Source: Ruminococcus sp. UBA7477
Lineage (GTDB): Bacteria > Bacillota > Clostridia > Oscillospirales > Ruminococcaceae
Assembly: GCA_002479715.1 (NCBI GenBank)
Contig: DLOT01000073.1
Span: 1-13,241 of the forward strand
Length of the DNA stretch: 13,241 nt
Direction: 5' to 3'
Shown: in pieces, positions 4,986 through 12,783 of the stretch
Position numbering within the stretch: position 1 is the first letter of the stretch
Layout: each line of letters starts with the position of its first letter
Notes under the pieces: generated by a model
What the model was told of the DNA's origin: nothing
Database searches by the model: none
What the model saw: only the letters and a program-made list of their open reading frames with translations
Translations under genes and position numbers: made by a program

Positions 4986-7127
4986 ATGAAAACTGATTAC
5001 GAAAAGGCGATAATCGAAAGATTGAAAAAATGCGAAAAGAAGCACATAAAGTTCAAAGTGCTGCTTGGCGAAATGAAAAGCTCGGTCAAAAAGTTCGATT
5101 TTCAAAGCTTTACCAAGGCTGTCGATCGGCTGAAGACCAAGGGCAGGATATTTGAGGACAGCAAGGGGCTTTGTCTTGCGGAGCGGGTCAAGCTGATAAA
5201 ATGTGAGGTAGTCAAGGTCGGCAAGACCTTCGGGTTTGTAAGAAACTGTGAGACCGGTGAAGAGTACTTTGTTGCCGGAAGAAGTCTGATGGGCGCTATG
5301 CCTACCGATATCGTAGCGGTAAGAGAGGTCCGCGGAAGAGGCGATTCCCCTGAGGCTGAAGTCGTTTCGATCAGTGAGGAGAATTTCAGGAGGTTTTCCG
5401 GAAACGTAGTTTCCGAGTTCGGCGAGCTTCGGATTATGCCCGACAGCCTTTCCAAATACGCTATGGATTTTGAAAATCCCGATGGCATCGAGCTTTATGA
5501 AGGCGATAAGGTACTTGCGGAGATAGTAAAGCGCGGAGAGCGCCACAGTGAGCATATCTGCAAAATAATAGCTGATTACGGAAGCTCGCTGCGCGCAGCG
5601 GTATGCGCTATGTCGGTGCTTGATGTCAACGGCATCACACCTATGTTTCCGGCGGAGACGATCGCGCAGGCGAGAAAGGTCAGCGACGAGCGATATATCA
5701 AAAAAGAGCTGCCGCGCAGACTTGATCTTCGCGGCGAGCCGATCTTCACCATCGACGGCGCGGACACCAAGGATATAGACGACGCTGTTTCGGTCAGGAA
5801 AACAAGCAGCGGATATGAGCTTGGCGTTCATATTGCCGATGTTTCACACTATGTTACGCCGAAGTCGCCGCTTGATGAGGAGGCGCTCCGCCGCGGAACC
5901 AGTGTTTATTACGCAAACCGCGTGATCCCGATGCTTCCCAAGGAGCTTTCAAACGGGATATGTTCGCTGAACCCGCGGGAGGACAGGCTGGCGCTTTCCT
6001 GTCTGATGAAGCTTGATGAGAAAGGTGAGGTCAAAAGCTTCAGATTTGCAAAAACGGTCATTCGTTCAAGGGTAAAAGGAGTCTACAGTGAGATAAATGA
6101 GCTTCTGGAGGGCTTCGGCTCAAAGGCGCTGTATGAAAAATATGCGGAAGTCACGGACTGCCTGCCGATCATCGCCGAGCTTGCCAAGATCCTGCGTGAG
6201 AGGAAGCGTGTGCGCGGAACTCCCGAGATCGCAAGCGTTGAAAGTAAGCTGATAATCAGCGGAGAGGACGTCTGTGTCGGCGTTAAGCCCAAGGAACGCG
6301 GCGAGAGCGAGGAGATCATTGAGGATTTTATGCTTATGGCAAACGAATGTGCCGCAAAATTGGGCAGAAAGAACAAGCTCCCGTTTGTTTACCGCATACA
6401 TGAGCCACCTTCGGCGGAAAAACTCGACTCATTCAAGATGATGCTCACGCTTATGAACATTCCTTTCCCTGCAAACAAGGCAAACTGGGAGCCGTCTGAT
6501 TTCGCCGGGCTTTTGGAAAGCGCCAAAGGTACGCCGCAGGAGCTGATGATAAATACTATGGCGCTGAGGACAATGTCCAAGGCTAAGTATTCTACCGAGC
6601 CTGCAGGTCATTACGGACTGGTGCTTGCAGACTATGCGCACTTTACTTCTCCGATAAGACGCTATCCCGATCTGGCGATCCACAGGATAATTTCAGATTT
6701 TATCGGCGGGATCTCAACGGCGGAATGTCACAAAAAGTATGATGAGTTTGTCCTCGGGGCGGCACAGCAGTCAACAGATGCAGAGATCAGAGCGATGTCT
6801 GTTGAGCGCGACTGTGAGGACAGGTACAAGGCCGAGTATATGAAAGGACTTGTCGGCGAAAGCTTTGACGGCGTTGTTTCGTCAGTGACAAGCTTCGGTA
6901 TATTTGTCAGCCTGCCCAGCACCTGCGAGGGACTTGTCAGACTTGAAGCTTTAGGAGAGGGCGAGTATTATTTTGACGGAGCGGCGTCCTTGAAGAATAT
7001 GAACAGCGGTAAAAAATATACAGTCGGTGACAGTATACGGATAACCGTTGAGAATGCGAATGTCAGCTCAGGCAAGGTGGATTTTGTCCTTGCAGAGAGC
7101 ATGGAACAGCAGGATGAAACGATCTGA
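4986..7127 (+). CDS. rnr: Ribonuclease R (3'-5' exoribonuclease)
   Basis: RNase R degrades structured RNA from the 3' end and takes part in mRNA decay, rRNA quality control and rescue of stalled ribosomes. The protein has 713 residues, within the range of Firmicutes members. Order of parts: N-terminal helical region (1-60), cold-shock-like RNA-binding domains (about 65-230), the RNB catalytic domain (about 245-570) and a C-terminal S1 domain (about 622-705, GESFDGVVSSVTSFGIFV). The catalytic acid cluster is present in TIDGADTKDIDDAV, with Asp 257, 263, 265 and 266 matching the four metal-binding aspartates of RNase II. HFTSPIRRYPDLAIHRI near residue 552 is the second family signature. The start has AAGGAG at 4975-4980. 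In many Firmicutes smpB follows; here the next gene is on the other strand after a terminator. Confidence 0.96.
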   Translation: MKTDYEKAIIERLKKCEKKHIKFKVLLGEMKSSVKKFDFQSFTKAVDRLKTKGRIFEDSKGLCLAERVKLIKCEVVKVGKTFGFVRNCETGEEYFVAGRSLMGAMPTDIVAVREVRGRGDSPEAEVVSISEENFRRFSGNVVSEFGELRIMPDSLSKYAMDFENPDGIELYEGDKVLAEIVKRGERHSEHICKIIADYGSSLRAAVCAMSVLDVNGITPMFPAETIAQARKVSDERYIKKELPRRLDLRGEPIFTIDGADTKDIDDAVSVRKTSSGYELGVHIADVSHYVTPKSPLDEEALRRGTSVYYANRVIPMLPKELSNGICSLNPREDRLALSCLMKLDEKGEVKSFRFAKTVIRSRVKGVYSEINELLEGFGSKALYEKYAEVTDCLPIIAELAKILRERKRVRGTPEIASVESKLIISGEDVCVGVKPKERGESEEIIEDFMLMANECAAKLGRKNKLPFVYRIHEPPSAEKLDSFKMMLTLMNIPFPANKANWEPSDFAGLLESAKGTPQELMINTMALRTMSKAKYSTEPAGHYGLVLADYAHFTSPIRRYPDLAIHRIISDFIGGISTAECHKKYDEFVLGAAQQSTDAEIRAMSVERDCEDRYKAEYMKGLVGESFDGVVSSVTSFGIFVSLPSTCEGLVRLEALGEGEYYFDGAASLKNMNSGKKYTVGDSIRITVENANVSSGKVDFVLAESMEQQDETI

Positions 7128-7165
7128 TAAACCGCAAAAAGCCTAGGGATTTTATAATAAAAATG

Positions 7166-7197
7166 AAGCGACCGAAGTTATTTCCGGTCGCTTTTGT
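7166..7197. terminator. Bidirectional terminator between rnr and the lipoprotein gene
   Basis: AAGCGACCG (7166-7174) pairs with CGGTCGCTT (7185-7193) over 9 bp with a 10-nt loop. TTTTG follows on the plus strand and CATTTTTATT on the minus strand, so it can end both converging transcripts. Confidence 0.88.
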
Positions 7198-7206
7198 TAT
7201 ATCGTT

Positions 7207-7792
7207 TTAATTAGTACTTGCGGCATCGCTTTCAAGTGACAAGGTCACCGTAACATCGCCCGGTCCGAGCACTTCTCTCAGTCTTTCGGCATCAACATTG
7301 TCGATCTTTCCCAATCGGCGTCAGGCTCCATGAATTGGTATCATAATAAATTACAAATGTTCTGCCCTGATATAAGATGATATCACCTGCCTGCGTATTC
7401 ATTTGTTCGTTATTCTGGGGCAAAGTTATGCCAAGATCCGCCCCTTTTTCCATATTGGCATAATCGCTCATATCAAGCGTCAGGGGTCCGTCTGCCAGCA
7501 GCTCCTTCAGTGCGTCCACGGAGGAATTATCCGCCAGCGTTGCTGTAAATGCAGTGTCCCCGATCTGAATTTTCATTTTCATATCCGTTACTTCCTTTTC
7601 CGGGTTTTCCTGACCGGGCTGTGTTGTCTGACTGCCTTGTTCCGCATTCTCTGAATTTTCATCAGATGAAGCAGAGGAGTCCTGGCTGCAGTTTGATTGT
7701 GAGTCGGTATTATCGCCCTGACCGTTGTTTCCGCAGGCAGTTATTGAGAATAGCAATACAGAAGCCAGCGCCGCACAAATAATCTTTTTCAT
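7207..7792 (-). pseudogene. Lipoprotein with cyclophilin-like fold, +1 frameshift near the C-terminus
   Basis: ATG 7792 follows AGGAGG (7804-7799) with a 6-nt gap. The first 20 residues are a lipoprotein signal ending in the lipobox SITAC, then a Ser/Asn/Glu-rich linker (about 21-58). From about residue 60 comes a cyclophilin-like domain (MKIQIGDTAFTATLADNSSV, DYANMEKGADLG, GDIILYQGRTFVIYYDTNSW). After TPIGK the frame reads DRQC and stops at 7292, giving 166 residues. Shifting by one nucleotide at the AAA at 7309-7307 restores IDNVDAERLREVLGP, then GDVTVTLSLES, to a stop at 7207, the usual end of this family (about 194 residues). The cause is a one-base insertion or a sequencing error. The protein is probably exported and membrane-anchored; its ligand is unknown. 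Only 54 nt separate it from the rluA-like gene and no terminator intervenes, so it may be the last gene of that operon. Confidence 0.8.
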
Positions 7793-7846
7793 ATGATACC
7801 TCCTAAATTGTTTTTCCCATCGCATAAGCTTGACACAACGACGGGA

Positions 7847-8704
7847 TCACGTATATCCTGCTTGTTTTACGTCCGTAAAAAGTTTTCTGATATCATCGGG
7901 CAGGGGAGAGCTAAAGCTCATAGGCGTGTGGGTCAATGGATGAATAAAAGTGATCTCCCCGCAGTGAAGAGCCTGACGGCTTATGTCTGAGCAGTCGCCG
8001 CCGTAAAGATCGTCACCTGCAAGCGGGTGGCCGATGTGTGAAAAATGCACCCGTATCTGATGCGTCCTGCCCGTTTCGAGCTTTATTTTCAAAAGGGTGT
8101 ATTTTTCGCTGTGCGCTAAAGGTTTGTATATCGTAACGGCCCTGCGCCCGTCGCTGCGCACACAGCGGATTATTATACTGCTTTGCTCTCTCGCTATAGG
8201 GAGGTCAATGATCCCGGCTTCGGTTATACTTCCTCCGGCAGCGGCATAGTATGTTTTGTCAATGCTTTTCTGAAGAACAGCCGCACTGAACGGATCCTTT
8301 GCAACAACACACAGCCCTGAGGTGTTTTTATCCAGACGGTTCACCGGACGGAAGGTAAGACCGGGAAATCGGGCGGCGAAAAAATTGCCGAGAGTGTCGT
8401 TCCTGTGCTTGGCGGAGGGGTGAACGGGCATCCCGCCGGGTTTGTCAAAAATAATAAGGCTTTCATCCTCGAAAACCGTTTTGACCGACAGCGACATATC
8501 GGGCGGGAGGCATACTTTGTCACACAGGCTGATGACAACAATATCGCCGCATTTTACGGGATCAATTGTTCGTGCAGGCTTTCCGCATATGGTTATGCCG
8601 CCTTCTGCGCGCTTGAGCTTGGACGTCAGCCGCCGGGATACCGAGCAGCTTTTCAGAAGATCTCCGACAGTTGTGTCGCGGTCGGCAGTAAACTCATATC
8701 TCAT
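7847..8704 (-). CDS. RluA-family RNA pseudouridine synthase
   Basis: The enzyme converts uridine to pseudouridine in rRNA or tRNA; the exact site cannot be told from sequence. It has 285 residues from ATG 8704, preferred because AAGG lies 9 nt upstream; ATG 8713 would add three residues but has no spacing from that site. An S4-like RNA-binding part covers about residues 1-60. The catalytic domain follows, with FDKPGGMPVHPS, then RPVNRLDKNTSG, where the aspartate (residue 125) is the family nucleophile, then LETGRTHQIRVHFSHIGHPL and GDDLYGG. It lacks no obvious key residue. The start overlaps the end of the upstream membrane-protein gene by 11 nt, which suggests coupled translation although the functions look unrelated. 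Confidence 0.93.
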   Translation of the reverse strand: MRYEFTADRDTTVGDLLKSCSVSRRLTSKLKRAEGGITICGKPARTIDPVKCGDIVVISLCDKVCLPPDMSLSVKTVFEDESLIIFDKPGGMPVHPSAKHRNDTLGNFFAARFPGLTFRPVNRLDKNTSGLCVVAKDPFSAAVLQKSIDKTYYAAAGGSITEAGIIDLPIAREQSSIIIRCVRSDGRRAVTIYKPLAHSEKYTLLKIKLETGRTHQIRVHFSHIGHPLAGDDLYGGDCSDISRQALHCGEITFIHPLTHTPMSFSSPLPDDIRKLFTDVKQAGYT

Positions 8705-9515
8705 TTTTATCATCCTTGCTGCCGAGATAATCTTCTATAGCCTGCTTTGTTGCAAGACTGGAGCAGAATACGGTCACGCTCATGCAGTAATACGGAATGA
8801 CGACAAGCAGGGGAAACACCAAAACGCACAGAGCGAAATAATGAATAAACGAAAGCTGAAAAAACAAATAACGTATCGTGTTTTTTTTCATGAGCCGCGA
8901 GGACAGAATAAATGCGTCGATGATTCCGATATCAGCGCGGAAAATCAGAATATAGGGCATCAGCTGAAGCTTTATCCTGAAGAAAATAAACACACAGACC
9001 ATAAGGATCGTTATTACAAGGCAGAGCATGAACATCAGCAGATTTTGCATACTCATATCGCTTCGGCACTGATCTATATAGTATGTGACAGAAAATGAGC
9101 AAAGCACGATCGGAGCTATCAGCAGCGCCTGATATAAGATCGAAAGGGTCTGCGCGCCGATCATTTTGAAGTAGTAGCGAAAGCTGTTGTGCCTGATCTC
9201 CCACTGTGTTCCGAGAAAGCTTTTACCCTGAGAGAGACTGATGTAAACGCTTCTTATATTGCCGAATTCGGGAACGAACAGCAGATAGTATGCGGCGGTG
9301 CGAAGAAAAAGCATCGCTGCTCCGCTGGGGGAAGCAACATAATCGAAATAAGAGGAGTGATCCATACCCAGCTTCAAAGAAATATTGTAGATAATGACCT
9401 CTCCGAGAAATACCATCAGAGCAAAAGATATAAGCGTCATGCTGAGAGCGACACAATTGCCCCAGTTTCCGGCAAGTCTTATTCTGGCGAGCCGCTTGAT
9501 TTGGGCGTTGTTCAT
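8694..9515 (-). CDS. DUF975-like multi-pass membrane protein
   Basis: This 273-residue integral membrane protein has five or six hydrophobic segments, at about residues 22-48, 67-85, 115-146, 158-182 and 216-250. The N-terminus (MNNAQIKRLARIRLAGNWG) is a short basic helix ending in a GNWG turn, typical of DUF975 proteins in Clostridia. The spacing of helices and the loop SLQGKSF-like segment (residues about 93-100) also fit, though more loosely. No enzymatic motif or transporter signature is visible and the function of the family is unknown. The ATG overlaps the stop of the phosphatase gene (ATGA), with GGAGG about 10 nt upstream. A run of eight A's in the coding strand (8888-8881) is a possible slippage site, but the frame is open here. 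Confidence 0.75.
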   Translation of the reverse strand: MNNAQIKRLARIRLAGNWGNCVALSMTLISFALMVFLGEVIIYNISLKLGMDHSSYFDYVASPSGAAMLFLRTAAYYLLFVPEFGNIRSVYISLSQGKSFLGTQWEIRHNSFRYYFKMIGAQTLSILYQALLIAPIVLCSFSVTYYIDQCRSDMSMQNLLMFMLCLVITILMVCVFIFFRIKLQLMPYILIFRADIGIIDAFILSSRLMKKNTIRYLFFQLSFIHYFALCVLVFPLLVVIPYYCMSVTVFCSSLATKQAIEDYLGSKDDKNEI

Positions 9516-10159
9516 TCCTCTGCATCCTCCGTGTCGGATCCATCGGGAAGATACGGGAATCTGCCGACGATCTCAAAGGCGTCTGATCTTTGCCACATAT
9601 CGGCAGAGGCAAGGATCTCATAGCCCTCTCCGAAGTCGCAGGGCCAGCTCATCGGTGACGCCTTGGGGATCCCGAAGCAGCTGAGCATATTCATGATGAT
9701 GCCGCCGTGGGTTATTACCGCCGCCTCAGTGACCCCACGGCTCATCATATCGGTGATAATAAAGTCGGCGGCCCAATAGCAGCGCTCGACCATATCACGG
9801 ATACTTTCTCCGTTCGGAGGGGGATTGTCAAGGCCGCCCTTCAGAAAGCTTTTATACTCGGGCAGATCCGCAAGATCGACAGCCCGGCGGTTTTCAAAGT
9901 CACCGAAGTTCATCTCCCGAAGCTCCGGAACAAGGCGCATCGTGCAGTCGGTATAAAGAAGCTCGGCAGTTTCGCGGCAGCGCTTCAGCGGCGAGGTGTA
10001 TATTCTCTCAACGTGCGGATAAACAAAGTCTGTCTTTTTCCTGATAAGCTCGGCACGCCCTTCGGCGCAAAGGCCTTCATCGGTAAGACCGATATATTTT
10101 CCGTCGAGATTTCCCTGTGTCATTCCGTGGCGGATAAGTTGTATTCTGTAGTTCTTCAT
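9512..10159 (-). CDS. Histidine phosphatase family protein (phosphoglycerate mutase-like)
   Basis: The 215-residue protein has the signature LIRHGMTQGN at residues 8-17, with His11 as the phospho-accepting residue. Other active-site residues are Arg60 in YTSPLKRCRET, Glu82 in LREMNFGDFE and His151 in ITHGG. The pattern is close to the CobC-type (alpha-ribazole phosphatase) and other small-molecule phosphatases, but no cobalamin genes are nearby and the substrate is open. The start at ATG 10159 is chosen because the RHG motif then lies at its usual distance and AAGGA precedes it by 9 nt; an upstream in-frame start at 10228 would add 23 unrelated residues. It is the first gene of the minus-strand operon and overlaps the next gene by 4 nt. 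Confidence 0.92.
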   Translation of the reverse strand: MKNYRIQLIRHGMTQGNLDGKYIGLTDEGLCAEGRAELIRKKTDFVYPHVERIYTSPLKRCRETAELLYTDCTMRLVPELREMNFGDFENRRAVDLADLPEYKSFLKGGLDNPPPNGESIRDMVERCYWAADFIITDMMSRGVTEAAVITHGGIIMNMLSCFGIPKASPMSWPCDFGEGYEILASADMWQRSDAFEIVGRFPYLPDGSDTEDAEE

Positions 10160-10239
10160 TATTATCAGTCCTTTGTCGGTCGGTTTGTCAAGAAAATGAA
10201 CCAAAATGCGGAATATGTTGATTTTCACTAAAAAAGCAC

Positions 10240-10268
10240 TTTACAAATCGAACGAAATCGTTTATAAT
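10240..10268 (+). promoter_or_regulatory. Sigma-A promoter of apbE-rnf
   Basis: TTTACA (10240-10245), a 17-bp spacer and a perfect TATAAT (10263-10268). The predicted start is near 10275, with a leader of about 65 nt rich in A+T. It faces the minus-strand promoter at 10322-10294. Confidence 0.8.
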
Positions 10269-10293
10269 AAACTTTATAAGTGTATTTATAATA

Positions 10294-10322
10294 ATTGTAT
10301 CATAAATCATTTTGAATTTCAA
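10294..10322 (-). promoter_or_regulatory. Sigma-A promoter of the phosphatase operon
   Basis: On the minus strand TTGAAA (10322-10317), a 17-bp spacer and TACAAT (10299-10294), with TG one base before the -10 (extended pattern). The predicted start near 10287 gives a leader of about 130 nt that crosses the apbE promoter. Confidence 0.65.
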
Positions 10323-10340
10323 CCGTCGGAGAGAATAAGT

Positions 10341-11393
10341 ATGCTCAAAAAAGGCAAACGAAAGCTTGCGATCGGGCTTGCAGCAGTGGCTTTGCTGTGC
10401 TGCGCGGCAGCGGCGGCAGCCGTGTGGTCGGGTAAGGGTAAAACGGAGTATCAGACAAACGCCGTTTTGATGGACACCTATGTAAGCATAAGAACCTGGG
10501 GCAGGCAGTCAGACGGCTATATTGAGTTGATCAAGCTGCTTGATGCCGAACTGGATCCGTTTGATCCGGGCAGCTGTCTTTACAAGCTGAACCGTGAGGG
10601 AAGTGCAAGCTCGGGCGTTTTGTCTGACATAACCGTTAAAGCTCTGAGTATTTGTAAGGATGAGCAGGCGGTTGACATAACCTGCGGAAAGCTGGTGGAG
10701 CTTTGGAATACGGCGGCTCAGTGCGCCAAGCTTCCCGAAGATGCTGAGCTTTCGGATGCGCTTAAAACTGTCGGATTGCAAAACGTTTCGGTCAGCGGAG
10801 ATGAGATAACGCTGAAAGACGGCACTTTTCTTAACTTTGGCTGCTGTGCAAAGGGCTATGCCTGTGACGCTTTGGCTGAAAAAATGAAGGAAGACAAGGT
10901 TTCCTGTGCAGTCGTGTCATTCGGCTCATCGACCATGCTTCTCGGCAGAAAGCCTGACGGCAGTGAGTTTAAAACCGCAGTGACGGATCCATTTGACACC
11001 TCAAAAGCCGTGTGCGTTATTTCTACCGGGGAAGCTTTTATTTCTACGTCGGGCGGTTACGAGAGATATGCTGAGATCGGCGGAAAAAGCTACGGCCATA
11101 TTTTCGATCTGAGAAGCGGCTATCCGGCAGAAACGGATCTCAGATCGGTGACAGTCATATGTCAGAGCGGGATACAGTCGGACTTGCTCTCAACTGCAAT
11201 ATATATCGGAGGAACAGATAGCCTTGACGGTTATCTTTCCCGAAACGACATAGAGGTTCTGGCGATCGACCGGGACAAAAATATATACGCCTCACCGCAG
11301 CTGGTTTCAAAGATCGGTTCTGTAGCTGAGGGATACAAGCTTACAACGCAGCTTACAACGCAGCTTACAACGCAGCTGAAAACACAGCGATAA
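10341..11393 (+). CDS. apbE: FAD:protein FMN transferase (ApbE)
   Basis: ApbE transfers FMN from FAD to a Thr or Ser of exported or membrane flavoproteins, notably RnfG and RnfD. This 350-residue protein starts with a basic region and a hydrophobic segment (about residues 8-28), an export signal or membrane anchor. Cys20/21 make a poor lipobox. Family motifs: VLMDTYVSI (42-50), NFGCCAKGYACD (165-176), FGSSTML (194-200), ISTSGGYERY (234-243), YGHIFDLRSGYP (251-262) and SDLLSTAIYIGG (280-291). Some usual residues differ: the DLGG-type segment reads NFGC, and DPRTG reads DLRSG. The last residues are LTTQ repeats encoded by a 12-bp tandem repeat. The start has GGAGAG at 10328-10333. rnfC follows after 53 nt, so the enzyme probably flavinylates the Rnf complex encoded downstream. 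Confidence 0.92.
   Translation: MLKKGKRKLAIGLAAVALLCCAAAAAAVWSGKGKTEYQTNAVLMDTYVSIRTWGRQSDGYIELIKLLDAELDPFDPGSCLYKLNREGSASSGVLSDITVKALSICKDEQAVDITCGKLVELWNTAAQCAKLPEDAELSDALKTVGLQNVSVSGDEITLKDGTFLNFGCCAKGYACDALAEKMKEDKVSCAVVSFGSSTMLLGRKPDGSEFKTAVTDPFDTSKAVCVISTGEAFISTSGGYERYAEIGGKSYGHIFDLRSGYPAETDLRSVTVICQSGIQSDLLSTAIYIGGTDSLDGYLSRNDIEVLAIDRDKNIYASPQLVSKIGSVAEGYKLTTQLTTQLTTQLKTQR
11340..11387 (+). repeat. 12-bp tandem repeat at the 3' end of apbE
   Basis: CTTACAACGCAG occurs three times exactly (11340-11351, 11352-11363, 11364-11375), followed by a diverged copy CTGAAAACACAG (11376-11387). It encodes LTTQ three times and LKTQ once, directly before the stop codon. The unit is a multiple of three, so changes in copy number would keep the frame. 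Confidence 0.95.
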
Positions 11394-11446
11394 TATTCGG
11401 TGTGCGGGGTCAAAGGCTCTGCCTTCGGAAAGGAATGGAGTAATAT

Positions 11447-12733
11447 ATGCACTTCAACGGAATAACTCTTGCTCATAACAAGGGAACACAGGATTCGGCC
11501 ACAGTGAAGATACCGCTGCCGAAAACGGTCAGGCTGCCGATGTCACAGCATATGGGCGCGCCCTGCGAGCCGTGTGTTCAAAAGGGTGACAGGGTATTGG
11601 TCGGACAGAAGATCGGCGACAGCAACGCGTTTATGTCTACCCCGCTCCACTCAAGCGTTTCGGGAACGGTGACGGATATCACCGATTACCTTCTGGCAAA
11701 CGGAAGAGTCTGCAAGGCCGTCACTATTGAAACGGACGGCGAGCAGAAGATCTCTCCCGAGGTTTACAGGCCGGTTGTCAACAGCAGAGAAAGCTTCGTG
11801 GCGGCGATAAAGCAAAGCGGCTGCTGCGGTCTTGGGGGAGCCGGATTTCCGACACATATCAAGCTTAACGTTGATACGGGAAAAACGCCTATAGACAGCC
11901 TTGTTATCAATGCCGCCGAGTGTGAACCGTACATAACCAGCGACTACCGCGAGCTTATCGAGCGCCCGGAGGACGTTCTGGACGGTATAAACAAGGTAAT
12001 GAAATATATAGGAATCAAAAAGGCGTATGTATGCATTGAAAACAATAAGCCCAAGGCAATAAAAGACTTTACGCAGAGAACCGCTACCAGAAGCGATATT
12101 TCCATAGTTACGCTCAAGGCATCATACCCTCAGGGAGCCGAAAAGGTTGTGGCTTTCTCGGCGACCGGCAGAGTCATCGGCGAGGGCGAGCTGCCCTCCG
12201 CTAAGGGCATCATTGTTATGAATGTTTCTACGGCAGGGTTTATATCGAGATATCTGAAAACGGGTATGCCGCTTGTCGAAAGAAGACTTACACTTGACGG
12301 CGACGCGCTCAGGACTCCCTGCAATGTGTTTGCGCCGATAGGAACTCCCGTGAGCGAGCTTATCTCCTTTGCGGACGGCTCAACCGAAGCTATCGGCAAG
12401 CTATTGTCCGGCGGCCCGATGATGGGAATGTGCCTTTACGACTTTGATACTCCCGTGTGCAAGACAAACAATGCGATTTTGGCATTCACGGAAAAAGCGA
12501 TCAAGCCAAAGGACGAACAGACGGCGTGCATACACTGCGGCAGATGCCTCAGAGCCTGCCCGATGAAGCTTATGCCGACCGAGATCGAAAGGGCTTATGA
12601 AGCCAAGGACAAGGAGCGGCTGAAAAAGCTAAAGGTGAATTTGTGTATGAACTGCGGAAGCTGCTCATATGTCTGCCCTGCCAAAAGAAATCTTGCGGAA
12701 ACAAATCAGCTTGCCAAAGAGTTTATTCGCTAA
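11447..12733 (+). CDS. rnfC: Electron transport complex subunit RnfC
   Basis: RnfC is the peripheral subunit that takes electrons from or gives them to NADH in the Rnf complex. That complex couples ferredoxin:NAD+ oxidoreduction to ion pumping across the membrane. The 428-residue protein has an N-terminal barrel-like domain (1-110), the flavin/NADH-binding region with GLGGAGFPT (128-136) and NAAECEPYITSDYR (155-168), an SLBB-like part (about 255-325) and two [4Fe-4S] sites: Cys 361, 364, 367, 371 and Cys 400, 403, 406, 410. It is close to the standard length in Clostridia and lacks the long C-terminal extension found in Proteobacteria. GGAG (11437-11440) precedes ATG 11447 by 6 nt. No separate promoter is evident, so it is probably transcribed with apbE. 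Confidence 0.96.
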   Translation: MHFNGITLAHNKGTQDSATVKIPLPKTVRLPMSQHMGAPCEPCVQKGDRVLVGQKIGDSNAFMSTPLHSSVSGTVTDITDYLLANGRVCKAVTIETDGEQKISPEVYRPVVNSRESFVAAIKQSGCCGLGGAGFPTHIKLNVDTGKTPIDSLVINAAECEPYITSDYRELIERPEDVLDGINKVMKYIGIKKAYVCIENNKPKAIKDFTQRTATRSDISIVTLKASYPQGAEKVVAFSATGRVIGEGELPSAKGIIVMNVSTAGFISRYLKTGMPLVERRLTLDGDALRTPCNVFAPIGTPVSELISFADGSTEAIGKLLSGGPMMGMCLYDFDTPVCKTNNAILAFTEKAIKPKDEQTACIHCGRCLRACPMKLMPTEIERAYEAKDKERLKKLKVNLCMNCGSCSYVCPAKRNLAETNQLAKEFIR

Positions 12734-12740
12734 AAAAACG

Positions 12741-12783
12741 AAAGGAGTAAAGCTTTCGCAAATTGCGGGAGCGTGAAGCACCA
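12741..12783 (+). promoter_or_regulatory. rnfD leader with a hairpin between two possible ribosome binding sites and the start
   Basis: AAAGGAG (12741-12747) is too far from ATG 12784 (36 nt) to serve directly. GCTTTCGC (12752-12759) pairs with GCGGGAGC (12765-12772) over 8 bp with two G-T pairs and a 5-nt loop. The second candidate site, GGGAG (12767-12771, 12 nt from the ATG), is inside the 3' arm and would be hidden when the hairpin forms. Confidence 0.5.

Noticed and set aside
4923..5831. Minus-strand open frame of 302 codons
   Set aside because: It lies entirely opposite secG's end and rnr, has no ribosome binding site or family features, and is explained by the codon bias of rnr.
7303..7312. 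Programmed -1 frameshift site (GGGAAAG) in the lipoprotein gene
   Set aside because: The downstream coding frame requires a +1 shift and the zero frame is GGG AAA, which does not fit the slippery X XXY YYZ arrangement.
8881..8888. Run of eight T's (A's in the DUF975 coding strand) as a phase-variation switch
   Set aside because: The frame is open through the run and a single internal A8 encoding Lys-Lys-Asn is common in low-GC genomes; nothing else points to phase variation.
8442..9098. Plus-strand open frame of 218 codons
   Set aside because: It is antisense to the pseudouridine synthase and DUF975 genes, which have clear motifs and overlapping starts. The translated text is rich in His, Lys and Asn with no recognisable domain.
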